From Labia minor (taxonomy: Eukaryota > Arthropoda > Insecta > Dermaptera > Spongiphoridae): a DNA stretch of 64,000 bases. The DNA is taken from assembly GCA_963082975.1 (NCBI GenBank), contig OY720344.1, positions 1 to 64,000 of the forward strand, read 5' to 3'. Every line of letters begins with the position of its first letter. The stretch's first letter is position 1. Below are positions 14,158-28,672 of this stretch, piece by piece. The notes beneath the pieces are model-generated. The model was not told the origin of the DNA. It worked only from the letters and a program-made list of their open reading frames with translations, and ran no database searches. The translations under genes and the position numbers were made by a program.

Positions 14158-14546
14158 AAAACCTAGGGAAAATAATAAATAATAATAAATAAATTCGTTC
14201 ATTTTACATCATAAAAAAATTAAAAAAATATATTATTGATATTTCTGATGAATATATATTTTTTTATGCCGAAAACCTAGGGTCATCCTACGATGACCTT
14301 TCATAATTTTTACGGGAAAATTAAAAAATGAAATTTTTAAAAATAAATAATAAATTCGTTCATTTTACATCATAAAAATATTAAAAAAATATACTATTGA
14401 TTTTTCTGATGAATAATTATTTTATTATGCCTAAAACCTAGTGAAAATAATAAATAATAATAAATAAATTCGTTCATTTTACATCATAAAAAAATTAAAA
14501 AAATATATTATTGATATTTCTGATGAATAATTATTTTTTTATGCCG
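14158..14546 (+). repeat. Dyad-less monomer pair 1 (S1 14158-14271, S2 14433-14546)
   Basis: First occurrence in the window. Two 114-bp monomers flank one full monomer, with starts 275 bp apart. S1 reads CCTAGGGAAAATAATAAA and S2 reads CCTAGTGAAAATAATAAA. Both lack the inverted repeat and the ACGGG block and are 47 bp shorter than normal. The S1 tail is the variant GATGAATATATATTTT. The full monomers before S1 and between S1 and S2 carry ATACTATTGATTTTTC instead of ATATTATTGATATTTC. Confidence 0.93.
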
Positions 14547-16476
14547 AAAACCTAGGGTCATCCTACGATGACCTTTCATAATTTTTAAGGGAAAATTAAA
14601 AAATGAAATTTTTAAAAATAAATAATAAATTCGATCATTTTACATCATAAAAATATTAAAAAAATATATTATTCATATTTCTTACTAAAAATTATTTTTT
14701 TATGCAGAAAACCTAGGGTCATCCTACGATGACCTTTCATAATTTTTACGGGAAAATTAAAAAATGAAATTTTTAAAAATAAATAATAAATTCGTTCATT
14801 TTAGATCATAAAAATATTAAAAAAATATATTATTCATATTTCTTACTAAAAATTATTTTTTTATGCAGAAAACCTAGGGTCATCCTACGATGACCTTTCA
14901 TAATTTTTACGGGAATATTTAAAAAGGAAATTTTTAAAAATAAATAATAAATTCGTTCATTTTACATCATAAAAATATTAAAAAAATATATTATTCATAT
15001 TTCTTACTAAAAATTGTTTTTTTATGCAGAAAACCTAGGGTCATCCTACGATGACCTTTCATAATTTTTACGGGAATATTAAAAAATGAAATTTTTAAAA
15101 ATAAATAATAAATATGCTCATTTTACATAATAAAAATATTAAAAAAATATATTATTGATATTTCTGATGAATAATTATTTTATTATGCCTAAAACCTAGG
15201 GTCATCCTACGATGACCTTTCATAATTTTTACGGGAAAATTAAAAAATGAAATTTTTAAAAATAAATAATAAATTCGTTCATTTTACATCATAAAAAAAT
15301 TAAAAAAATATATTATTGATATTTCTGATGAATAATTATTTTTTTATGCCGAAAACCTAGGGTCATCCTACGATAACCTTTCATAATTTTTACGGGAAAA
15401 TTAAAAAATGAAATTTTTAAAAATAAATAATAAATTCGATCATTTTACATCATAAAAATATTAAAAAAATATATTATTCATATTTCTTACTAAAAATTAT
15501 TTTTTTATGCAGAAAACCTAGGGTCATCCTACGATGACCTTTCATAATTTTTACGGGAATATTTAAAAAGGAAATTTTTAAAAATAAATAATAAATTCGT
15601 TCATTTTACATCATAAAAATATTAAAAAAATATATTATTGATATTTCTGATGAATAATTATTTTTTTATGCCGAAAACCTAGGGTCATCCTACGATGACC
15701 TTTCATAATTTTTACGGGAATATTAAAAAATGAAATTTTTAAAAATAAATAATAAATTCGCTCATTTTACATCATAAAAAAATTAAAAAAATATATTATT
15801 GATATTTCTGATGAATAATTATTTTTTTATCCCGAAAACCTAGGGTCATCCTAAGATGACCTTTCATAATTTTTACGGGAATATTAAAAAATGAAATTTT
15901 TAAAAATAAATAATAAATTCGAACATTTTACATAATAAAAATATTAAAAAAATATATTATTGATATTTCTGATGAATAATTATTTTTTTATGACGAAAAC
16001 CTAGGGTCATCCTACGATGACCTTTCATAATTTTTACGGGAAAATAAAAAATGAAATTTTTAAAAATAAATAATAAATTCGAACATTTTACATAATAAAA
16101 ATATTAAAAAAATATATTATTGATATTTCTGATGAATAATTATTTTTTTATGCCGAAAACCTAGGGTCATCCTACGATGACCTTTCATAATTTTTACGGG
16201 AAAATAAAAAATGAAATTTTTAAAAATAAATAATAAATTCGATCATTTTACATCATAAAAATATTAAAAAAATATATTATTGATATTTCTGATGAATAAT
16301 TATTTTTTTATGCCGAAAACCTAGGGTCATCCTACGATGACCTTTCATAATTTTTACGGGAAAATTAAAAAATGAAATTTTTAAAAATAAATAATAAATT
16401 CGTTCATTTTACATCATAAAAATTTTAAAAAAATATACTATTGATTTTTCTGATGAATAATTATTTTATTATGACT

Positions 16477-16865
16477 AAAACCTAGGGAAAATAATAAATA
16501 ATAATAAATAAATTCGTTCATTTTACATCATAAAAAAATTAAAAAAATATATTATTGATATTTCTGATGAATAATTATTTTTTTATGCCGAAAACCTAGG
16601 GTCATCCTACGATGACCTTTCATAATTTTTACGGGAAAATTAAAAAATGAAATTTTTAAAAATAAATAATAAATTCGTTCATTTTACATCATAAAAATAT
16701 TAAAAAAATATACTATTGATTTTTCTGATGAATAATTATTTTATTATGCCTAAAACCTAGTGAAAATAATAAATAATAATAAATAAATTCGTTCATTTTA
16801 CATCATAAAAAAATTAAAAAAATATATTATTGATATTTCTGATGAATAATTATTTTATTATGCAG
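16477..16865 (+). repeat. Dyad-less monomer pair 2 (S1 16477-16590, S2 16752-16865)
   Basis: Same module, 2,319 bp after pair 1. The S1 tail is the usual GATGAATAATTATT. The S2 tail ends TTATTTTATTATGCAG, a G-tail with a CAG end, and leads into a monomer of the GGGAATATAAAAAAATGAAC subtype. Confidence 0.93.
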
Positions 16866-19800
16866 AAAACCTAGGGTCATCCTACGATGACCTTTCATAA
16901 TTTTTACGGGAATATAAAAAAATGAACTTTTAAAAATAAATAATAAATTCGAACATTTTACATCATAAAAATATTAAAAAAATATATTATTCATATTTCT
17001 TACTAAAAATTATTTTTTTATGCCAAAAACCTAGGGTCATCTTACGATGACCTTTCATAATTTTTACGGGAATATAAAAAAATGAACTTTTTGAAAATAA
17101 ATAATAAATTCGAACATTTTACATCATAAAAATATTAAAAAAATATATTATTGATATTTCTGATGAATAATTATTTTTTTATGCCGAAAACCTAGGGTCA
17201 TCCTATGATGACGTTTCATAATTTTTTCGGTAAAATTAAAAAATGAAATGTTTTAAAAATAAATAATAAATTCGTTCATTTTACATTATAAAAATATTAA
17301 AAAAATATATTATTGATATTTCTGATGAATAATTATTTTTTTATGCCGAAAACCTAGGGTCATCCTACGATGACCTTTCAAAATTTTTACGGGAAAATTA
17401 AAAAATGAAATTTTTAAAATTAAATATTAAATTCGTTCTTTTTACATCATAAAAATATTAAAAAAATATATTATTGATATTTCTGATGAATAATTATTTT
17501 TTTATGAAAAAACCTAGGTTCATCCTACGATGACCTTTCATAATTTATACGGGAATATTAAAAAATGAAATTTTTAAAAATTAATAATAAATTCGTTCAT
17601 TTTACATTATAAAAATATTAAAAAAATATATTATTGATATTTCTGATGAATAATTATTTTTTTATGCCGAAAACCTAGGGTCATCCTACGATGACCTTTC
17701 ATAATTTTTACGGGAAAATTAAAAAATGAAATTTTTAAAAATAAATATTAAATTCGTTCATTTTACATCATAAAAATATTAAATAAATATATTATTGATA
17801 TTTCTGATGAATAATTATTTTATTATGCCGAAAACCTAGGGTCATCCTACGATGACCTTTCATAATTTTTACGGGAAAATTAAAAAATGATATTTTTAAA
17901 AATAAATAATAAATTCGTTCATTTTACATCATAAAAAAATTAAAAAAATATATTATTGATATTTCTGATGAATAATTATTTTTTTATGCCGAAAACCTAG
18001 GGTCATCCTACGATGACCTTTCATAATTTTTACGGGAATATTAAAAAATGAAATTTTTAAAAATAAATAATAAAGTCGAACATTTTATATAATAAAAATA
18101 TTAAAAAAATATATTATTGATATTTCTTACTAAAAATTATTTTTTTATTCAGAAAACCTAGGGTCATCCTACGATGACCTTTCATAATTTTTACGGGAAA
18201 ATTAAAAAATGAAATTTTTAAAAATAACTAATAAATTCGTTCATTTTACATCATAAAAAAATTAAAAAAATATATTATTGATATTTCTGATGAATAATTA
18301 TTTTTTTATGCCGAAAACCTAGGGTCATCCTACGATGACCTTTCATAATTTTTACGGGAAAATTAAAAAATGAAATTTTTAAAAATAAATAATAAATTCG
18401 TTCATTTTACATCATAAAAATATTAAAAAAATATATTATTCATATTTCTTACTAAAAATTATTTTTTTATGCAGAAAACCTAGGGTCATCCTACGATGAC
18501 CTTTAATAATTTTTACGGGAATATTTAAAAATGAAATTTTTAAAAATAAATAATAAATTCGTTCATTTTACATAATAAAAATATTAAAAAAATATATTAT
18601 TGATATTTCTGATGAATAATTATTTTTTTATGCCGAAAACCTAGGGTCATCCTACGATGACCTTTCATAATTTATACGGGAATATTAAAAAATGAAATTT
18701 TTAAAAATAAATAATAAATTCGTTCATTTTACATCATAAAAATATTAAAAAAATATATTATTCATATTTCTTACTAAAAATTGTTTTTTTATGCAGAAAA
18801 CCTAGGGTCATCCTACGATGACCTTTCATAATTTTTACGGGAATATTAAAAAATGAAATTTTTAAAAATAAATAATAAATATGCTCATTTTACATAATAA
18901 AAATATTAAAAAAATATATTATTGATATTTCTGATGAATAATTATTTTTTTATGCCGAAAACTTAGGGTCATCCTACGATGACCTTTCATAATTTTTTCG
19001 GGAAAATTAAAAAATGAAATTTTTAAAAATAAATAATAAATTCGTTCATTTTACATCATAAAAATATTAAAAAAATATATTATTCATATTTCTTACTAAA
19101 AATTATTTTTTTATGCCAAAAACCTAGGGTCATCCTACGATGACCTTTCATAATTTTTACGGGAATATAAAAAAATGAACTTTTTAAAAATAAATAATAA
19201 ATTCGAACATTTTACATCATAAAAATATTAAAAAAATATATTATTCATATTTCTTACTAAAAATTATTTTTTTATGCCAAAAACCTAGGGTCATCTTACG
19301 ATGACCTTTCATAATTTTTACGGGAATATAAAAAAATGAACTTTTTAAAAATAAATAATAAATTCGAACATTTTACATCATAAAAATATTAAAAAAATAT
19401 ATTATTGATATTTCTGATGAATAATTATTTTTTTATGCCGAAAACCTAGGGTCATCCTATGATGAAGTTTCATAATTTTTTCGGTAAAATTAAAAAATGA
19501 AATGTTTTAAAAATAAATAATAAATTCGTTCATTTTACATTATAAAAATATTAAAAAAATATATTATTGATATTTCTGATGAATAATTATTTTTTTATGC
19601 CGAAAACCTAGGGTCATCCTACGATGACCTTTCAAAATTTTTACGGGAAAAATAAAAAATGAAATTTTTAAAATTAAATATTAAATTCGTTCTTTTTACA
19701 TCATAAAAATATTAAAAAAATATATTATTGATATTTCTGATGAATAATTATTTTTTTATGAAAAAACCTAGGTTCATCCTACGATGACCTTTCATAATTT

Positions 19801-22658
19801 ATACGGGAATATTAAAAAATGAAATTTTTAAAAATAAATAATAAATTCGTTCATTTTACATTATAAAAATATTAAAAAAATATATTATTGATATTTCTGA
19901 TGAATAATTATTTTTTTATGCCGAAAACCTAGGGTCATCCTACGATGACCTTTCATAATTTTTACGGGAAAATTAAAAAATGAAATTTTTAAAAATAAAT
20001 ATTAAATTCGTTCATTTTACATCATAAAAATATTAAATAAATATATTATTGATATTTCTGATGAATAATTATTTTATTATGCCGAAAACCTAGGGTCATC
20101 CTACGATGACCTTTCATAATTTTTACGGGAAAATTAAAAAATGATATTTTTAAAAATAAATAATAAATTCGTTCATTTTACATCATAAAAAAATTAAAAA
20201 AATATATTATTGATATTTCTGATGAATAATTATTTTTTTATGCCGAAAACCTAGGGTCATCCTACGATGACCTTTCATAATTTTTACGGGAATATTAAAA
20301 AATGAAATTTTTAAAAATAAATAATAAAGTCGAACATTTTACATAATAAAAATATTAAAAAAATATATTATTGATATTTCTTACTAAAAATTATTTTTTT
20401 ATTCAGAAAACCTAGGGTCATCCTACGATGACCTTTCATAATTTTTACGGGAAAATTAAAAAATGAAATTTTTAAAAATAACTAATAAATTCGTTCATTT
20501 TACATCATAAAAAAATTTAAAAAATATATTATTGATATTTCTGATGAATAATTATTTTTTTATGCCGAAAACCTAGGGTCATCCTACGATGACCTTTCAT
20601 AATTTTTACGGGAAAATTAAAAAATGAAATTTTTAAAAATAAATAATAAATTCGTTCATTTTACATCATAAAAATATTAAAAAAATATATTATTCATATT
20701 TCTTACTAAAAATTATTTTTTTATGCAGAAAACCTAGGGTCATCCTACGATGACCTTTAATAATTTTTACGGGAATATTTAAAAATGAAATTTTTAAAAA
20801 TAAATAATAAATTCGTTCATTTTACATAATAAAAATATTAAAAAAATATATTATTGATATTTCTGATGAATAATTATTTTTTTATGCCGAAAACCTAGGG
20901 TCATCCTACGATGACCTTTCATAATTTTTACGGGAATATTAAAAAATGAAATTTTTAAAAATAAATAATAAATTCGTTCATTTTACATCATAAAAATATT
21001 AAAAAAATATATTATTCATATTTCTTACTAAAAATTGTTTTTTTATGCAGAAAACCTAGGGTCATCCTACGATGACCTTTCATAATTTTTACGGGAATAT
21101 TAAAAAATGAAATTTTTAAAAATAAATAATAAATTCGTTCATTTTACATCATAAAAAAATTTAAAAAATATATTATTGATATTTCTGATGAATAATTATT
21201 TTTTTATGCCGAAAACCTAGGGTCATCCTACGATGACCTTTCATAATTTTTACGGGAAAATTAAAAAATGAAATTTTTAAAAATAAATAATAAATTCGTT
21301 CATTTTACATCATAAAAATATTAAAAAAATATATTATTCATATTTCTTACTAAAAATTATTTTTTTATGCAGAAAACCTAGGGTCATCCTACGATGACCT
21401 TTAATAATTTTTACGGGAATATTTAAAAATGAAATTTTTAAAAATAAATAATAAATTCGTTCATTTTACATAATAAAAATATTAAAAAAATATATTATTG
21501 ATATTTCTGATGAATAATTATTTTTTTATGCCGAAAACCTAGGGTCATCCTACGATGACCTTTCATAATTTTTACGGGAATATTAAAAAATGAAATTTTT
21601 AAAAATAAATAATAAATTCGTTCATTTTAGATCATAAAAATATTAAAAAAATATATTATTCATATTTCTTACTAAAAATTATTTTTTTATGCAGAAAACC
21701 TAGGGTCATCCTACGATGACCTTTCATAATTTTTACGGGAATATTTAAAAAGGAAATTTTTAAAAATAAATAATAAATTCGTTCATTTTACATCATAAAA
21801 ATATTAAAAAAATATATTATTGATATTTCTGATGAATAATTATTTTTTTATGCCGAAAACCTAGGGTCATCCTACGATGACCTTTCATAATTTTTACGGG
21901 AATATTAAAAAATGAAATTTTTAAAAATAAATAATAAATTCGCTCATTTTACATCATAAAAAAATTAAAAAAATATATTATTGATATTTCTGATGAATAA
22001 TTATTTTTTTATCCCGAAAACCTAGGGTCATCCTAAGATGACCTTTCATAATTTTTACGGGAATATTAAAAAATGAAATTTTTAAAAATAAATAATAAAT
22101 TCGAACATTTTACATAATAAAAATATTAAAAAAATATATTATTGATATTTCTGATGAATAATTATTTTTTTATGACGAAAACCTAGGGTCATCCTACGAT
22201 GACCTTTCATAATTTTTACGGGAAAATAAAAAATGAAATTTTTAAAAATAAATAATAAATTCGAACATTTTACATAATAAAAATATTAAAAAAATATATT
22301 ATTGATATTTCTGATGAATAATTATTTTTTTATGCCGAAAACCTAGGGTCATCCTACGATGACCTTTCATAATTTTTACGGGAAAATAAAAAATGAAATT
22401 TTTAAAAATAAATAATAAATTCGATCATTTTACATCATAAAAATATTAAAAAAATATATTATTGATATTTCTGATGAATAATTATTTTTTTATGCCGAAA
22501 ACCTAGGGTCATCCTACGATGACCTTTCATAATTTTTACGGGAAAATTAAAAAATGAAATTTTTAAAAATATATAATAAATTCGTTCATTTTACATCATA
22601 AAAATTTTAAAAAAATATACTATTGATTTTTCTGATGAATAATTATTTTATTATGACT

Positions 22659-23047
22659 AAAACCTAGGGAAAATAATAAATAATAATAAATAAATTCGTT
22701 CATTTTACATCATAAAAAAATTAAAAAAATATATTATTGATATTTCTGATGAATAATTATTTTTTTATGCCGAAAACCTAGGGTCATCCTACGATGACCT
22801 TTCATAATTTTTACGGGAAAATTAAAAAATGAAATTTTTAAAAATAAATAATAAATTCGTTCATTTTACATCATAAAAATATTAAAAAAATATACTATTG
22901 ATTTTTCTGATGAATAATTATTTTATAATGCCTAAAACCTAGTGAAAATAATAAATAATAATAAATAAATTCGTTCATTTTACATCATAAAAAAATTAAA
23001 AAAATATATTATTGATATTTCTGATGAATATATATTTTTTTATGCCG
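22659..23047 (+). repeat. Dyad-less monomer pair 3 (S1 22659-22772, S2 22934-23047)
   Basis: Same module, 6,182 bp after pair 2. Here the variant tail GATGAATATATATTTT is in S2 rather than S1, and the full monomer in between ends TTTTATAATGCC instead of TTTTATTATGCC. Confidence 0.93.
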
Positions 23048-24174
23048 AAAACCTAGGGTCATCCTACGATGACCTTTCATAATTTTTACGGGAAAATTAA
23101 AAAATGAAATTTTTAAAAATAAATAATAAATTCGATCATTTTACATCATAAAAATATTAAAAAAATATATTATTCATATTTCTTACTAAAAATTATTTTT
23201 TTATGCAGAAAACCTAGGGTCATCCTACGATGACCTTTCATAATTTTTACGGGAAAATTAAAAAATGAAATTTTTAAAAATAAATAATAAATTCGTTCAT
23301 TTTAGATCATAAAAATATTAAAAAAATATATTATTCATATTTCTTACTAAAAATTATTTTTTTATGCAGAAAACCTAGGGTCATCCTACGATGACCTTTC
23401 ATAATTTTTACGGGAATATTTAAAAAGGAAATTTTTAAAAATAAATAATAAATTCGTTCATTTTACATCATAAAAATATTAAAAAAATATATTATTCATA
23501 TTTCTTACTAAAAATTGTTTTTTTATGCAGAAAACCTAGGGTCATCCTACGATGACCTTTCATAATTTTTACGGGAATATTAAAAAATGAAATTTTTAAA
23601 AATAAATAATAAATATGCTCATTTTACATAATAAAAATATTAAAAAAATATATTATTGATATTTCTGATGAATAATTATTTTTTTATGCCGAAAACCTAG
23701 GGTCATCCTACGATGACCTTTCATAATTTTTACGGGAAAATTAAAAAATGAAATTTTTAAAAATAAATAATAAATTCGTTCATTTTACATCATAAAAATA
23801 TTAAAAAAATATATTATTCATATTTCTTACTAAAAATTGTTTTTTTATGCAGAAAACCTAGGGTCATCCTACGATGACCTTTCATAATTTTTACGGGAAT
23901 ATTAAAAAATGAAATTTTTAAAAATAAATAATAAATATGCTCATTTTACATAATAAAAATATTAAATTAATATATTATTGATATTTCTGATGAATAATTA
24001 TTTTTTTATGCCGAAAACCTAGGGTCATCCTACGATGACCTTTCATAATTTTTACGGGAAAATTAAAAAATGAAATTTTTAAAAATAAATAATAAATTCG
24101 TTCATTTTACATCATAAAAATTTTAAAAAAATATACTATTGATTTTTCTGATGAATAATTATTTTATTATGACT

Positions 24175-24288
24175 AAAACCTAGGGAAAATAATAAATAAT
24201 AATAAATAAATTCGTTCATTTTACATCATAAAAAAATTAAAAAAATATATTATAGATATTTCTGATGAATATATATTTTTTTATGCCG
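24175..24288 (+). repeat. Single dyad-less monomer, S1 type
   Basis: A 114-bp CTAGGG-type monomer without its S2 partner. The next monomer is a full TTCGATC type. Its tail has TATAGATATTTC and GATGAATATATATT, combining a private change with the variant tail seen in the S1 of pair 1. Loss of the S2 half fits an exchange that broke the module. Confidence 0.92.
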
Positions 24289-26218
24289 AAAACCTAGGGT
24301 CATCCTACGATGACCTTTCATAATTTTTACGGGAAAATTAAAAAATGAAATTTTTAAAAATAAATAATAAATTCGATCATTTTACATCATAAAAATATTA
24401 AAAAAATATATTATTCATATTTCTTACTAAAAATTATTTTTTTATGCAGAAAACCTAGGGTCATCCTACGATGACCTTTCATAATTTTTACGGGAAAATT
24501 AAAAAATGAAATTTTTAAAAATAAATAATAAATTCGTTCATTTTAGATCATAAAAATATTAAAAAAATATATTATTCATATTTCTTACTAAAAATTATTT
24601 TTTTATGCAGAAAACCTAGGGTCATCCTACGATGACCTTTCATAATTTTTACGGGAATATTTAAAAAGGAAATTTTTAAAAATAAATAATAAATTCGTTC
24701 ATTTTACATCATAAAAATATTAAAAAAATATATTATTCATATTTCTTACTAAAAATTGTTTTTTTATGCAGAAAACCTAGGGTCATCCTACGATGACCTT
24801 TCATAATTTTTACGGGAATATTAAAAAATGAAATTTTTAAAAATAAATAATAAATATGCTCATTTTACATAATAAAAATATTAAAAAAATATATTATTGA
24901 TATTTCTGATGAATAATTATTTTATTATGCCTAAAACCTAGGGTCATCCTACGATGACCTTTCATAATTTTTACGGGAAAATTAAAAAATGAAATTTTTA
25001 AAAATAAATAATAAATTCGTTCATTTTACATCATAAAAAAATTAAAAAAATATATTATTGATATTTCTGATGAATAATTATTTTTTTATGCCGAAAACCT
25101 AGGGTCATCCTACGATAACCTTTCATAATTTTTACGGGAAAATTAAAAAATGAAATTTTTAAAAATAAATAATAAATTCGATCATTTTACATCATAAAAA
25201 TATTAAAAAAATATATTATTCATATTTCTTACTAAAAATTATTTTTTTATGCAGAAAACCTAGGGTCATCCTACGATGACCTTTCATAATTTTTACGGGA
25301 ATATTTAAAAAGGAAATTTTTAAAAATAAATAATAAATTCGTTCATTTTACATCATAAAAATATTAAAAAAATATATTATTGATATTTCTGATGAATAAT
25401 TATTTTTTTATGCCGAAAACCTAGGGTCATCCTACGATGACCTTTCATAATTTTTACGGGAATATTAAAAAATGAAATTTTTAAAAATAAATAATAAATT
25501 CGCTCATTTTACATCATAAAAAAATTAAAAAAATATATTATTGATATTTCTGATGAATAATTATTTTTTTATCCCGAAAACCTAGGGTCATCCTAAGATG
25601 ACCTTTCATAATTTTTACGGGAATATTAAAAAATGAAATTTTTAAAAATAAATAATAAATTCGAACATTTTACATAATAAAAATATTAAAAAAATATATT
25701 ATTGATATTTCTGATGAATAATTATTTTTTTATGACGAAAACCTAGGGTCATCCTACGATGACCTTTCATAATTTTTACGGGAAAATAAAAAATGAAATT
25801 TTTAAAAATAAATAATAAATTCGAACATTTTACATAATAAAAATATTAAAAAAATATATTATTGATATTTCTGATGAATAATTATTTTTTTATGCCGAAA
25901 ACCTAGGGTCATCCTACGATGACCTTTCATAATTTTTACGGGAAAATAAAAAATGAAATTTTTAAAAATAAATAATAAATTCGATCATTTTACATCATAA
26001 AAATATTAAAAAAATATATTATTGATATTTCTGATGAATAATTATTTTTTTATGCCGAAAACCTAGGGTCATCCTACGATGACCTTTCATAATTTTTACG
26101 GGAAAATTAAAAAATGAAATTTTTAAAAATAAATAATAAATTCGTTCATTTTACATCATAAAAATTTTAAAAAAATATACTATTGATTTTTCTGATGAAT
26201 AATTATTTTATTATGACT

Positions 26219-26607
26219 AAAACCTAGGGAAAATAATAAATAATAATAAATAAATTCGTTCATTTTACATCATAAAAAAATTAAAAAAATATATTATTGA
26301 TATTTCTGATGAATAATTATTTTTTTATGCCGAAAACCTAGGGTCATCCTACGATGACCTTTCATAATTTTTACGGGAAAATTAAAAAATGAAATTTTTA
26401 AAAATAAATAATAAATTCGTTCATTTTACATCATAAAAATATTAAAAAAATATACTATTGATTTTTCTGATGAATAATTATTTTATTATGCCTAAAACCT
26501 AGTGAAAATAATAAATAATAATAAATAAATTCGTTCATTTTACATCATAAAAAAATTAAAAAAATATATTATTGATATTTCTGATGAATAATTATTTTAT
26601 TATGCAG
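26219..26607 (+). repeat. Dyad-less monomer pair 4 (S1 26219-26332, S2 26494-26607)
   Basis: Same module, 3,560 bp after pair 3. The S2 tail ends TTATTTTATTATGCAG, as in pair 2, and is followed by the same GGGAATATAAAAAAATGAAC subtype. Confidence 0.93.
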
Positions 26608-27572
26608 AAAACCTAGGGTCATCCTACGATGACCTTTCATAATTTTTACGGGAATATAAAAAAATGAACTTTTTAAAAATAAATAATAAATTCGAACATT
26701 TTACATCATAAAAATATTAAAAAAATATATTATTGATATTTCTGATGAATAATTATTTTTTTATGCCGAAAACCTAGGGTCATCCTATGATGACGTTTCA
26801 TAATTTTTTCGGTAAAATTAAAAAATGAAATGTTTTAAAAATAAATAATAAATTCGTTCATTTTACATTATAAAAATATTAAAAAAATATATTATTGATA
26901 TTTCTGATGAATAATTATTTTTTTATCCCGAAAACCTAGGGTCATCCTAAGATGACCTTTCATAATTTTTACGGGAATATTAAAAAATGAAATTTTTAAA
27001 AATAAATAATAAATTCGAACATTTTACATAATAAAAATATTAAAAAAATATATTATTGATATTTCTGATGAATAATTATTTTTTTATGACGAAAACCTAG
27101 GGTCATCCTACGATGACCTTTCATAATTTTTACGGGAAAATAAAAAATGAAATTTTTAAAAATAAATAATAAATTCGAACATTTTACATAATAAAAATAT
27201 TAAAAAAATATATTATTGATATTTCTGATGAATAATTATTTTTTTATGCCGAAAACCTAGGGTCATCCTACGATGACCTTTCATAATTTTTACGGGAAAA
27301 TAAAAAATGAAATTTTTAAAAATAAATAATAAATTCGATCATTTTACATCATAAAAATATTAAAAAAATATATTATTGATATTTCTGATGAATAATTATT
27401 TTTTTATGCCGAAAACCTAGGGTCATCCTACGATGACCTTTCATAATTTTTACGGGAAAATTAAAAAATGAAATTTTTAAAAATAAATAATAAATTCGTT
27501 CATTTTACATCATAAAAATTTTAAAAAAATATACTATTGATTTTTCTGATGAATAATTATTTTATTATGACT

Positions 27573-27961
27573 AAAACCTAGGGAAAATAATAAATAATAA
27601 TAAATAAATTCGTTCATTTTACATCATAAAAAAATTAAAAAAATATATTATTGATATTTCTGATGAATAATTATTTTTTTATGCCGAAAACCTAGGGTCA
27701 TCCTACGATGACCTTTCATAATTTTTACGGGAAAATTAAAAAATGAAATTTTTAAAAATAAATAATAAATTCGTTCATTTTACATCATAAAAATATTAAA
27801 AAAATATACTATTGATTTTTCTGATGAATAATTATTTTATTATGCCTAAAACCTAGTGAAAATAATAAATAATAATAAATAAATTCGTTCATTTTACATC
27901 ATAAAAAAATTAAAAAAATATATTATTGATATTTCTGATGAATAATTATTTTATTATGCAG
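27573..27961 (+). repeat. Dyad-less monomer pair 5 (S1 27573-27686, S2 27848-27961)
   Basis: Same module, 1,354 bp after pair 4, with the same TTATTTTATTATGCAG ending. This short offset marks a local tandem duplication that also carries the ATCCCG marker (25572 and 26926). Confidence 0.93.
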
Positions 27962-28283
27962 AAAACCTAGGGTCATCCTACGATGACCTTTCATAATTTT
28001 TACGGGAATATAAAAAAATGAACTTTTTAAAAATAAATAATAAATTCGAACATTTTACATCATAAAAATATTAAAAAAATATATTATTCATATTTCTTAC
28101 TAAAAATTATTTTTTTATGCCGAAAACCTAGGGTCATCCTACGATGACCTTTCATAATTTTTACGGGAAAATTAAAAAATGAAATTTTTAAAAATAAATA
28201 ATAAATTCGTTCATTTTACATCATAAAAATTTTAAAAAAATATACTATTGATTTTTCTGATGAATAATTATTTTATTATGACT

Positions 28284-28672
28284 AAAACCTAGGGAAAATA
28301 ATAAATAATAATAAATAAATTCGTTCATTTTACATCATAAAAAAATTAAAAAAATATATTATTGATATTTCTGATGAATATATATTTTTTTATGCCGAAA
28401 ACCTAGGGTCATCCTACGATGACCTTTCATAATTTTTACGGGAAAATTAAAAAATGAAATTTTTAAAAATAAATAATAAATTCGTTCATTTTACATCATA
28501 AAAATATTAAAAAAATATACTATTGATTTTTCTGATGAATAATTATTTTATTATGCCTAAAACCTAGTGAAAATAATAAATAATAATAAATAAATTCGTT
28601 CATTTTACATCATAAAAAAATTAAAAAAATATATTATTGATATTTCTGATGAATAATTATTTTTTTATGCCG
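28284..28672 (+). repeat. Dyad-less monomer pair 6 (S1 28284-28397, S2 28559-28672)
   Basis: Only 711 bp after pair 5, the closest spacing of two modules in the window. The S1 has the GATGAATATATATTTT tail, as in pair 1. The following monomer has TTTTTAAGGG, also as after pair 1. Confidence 0.93.
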
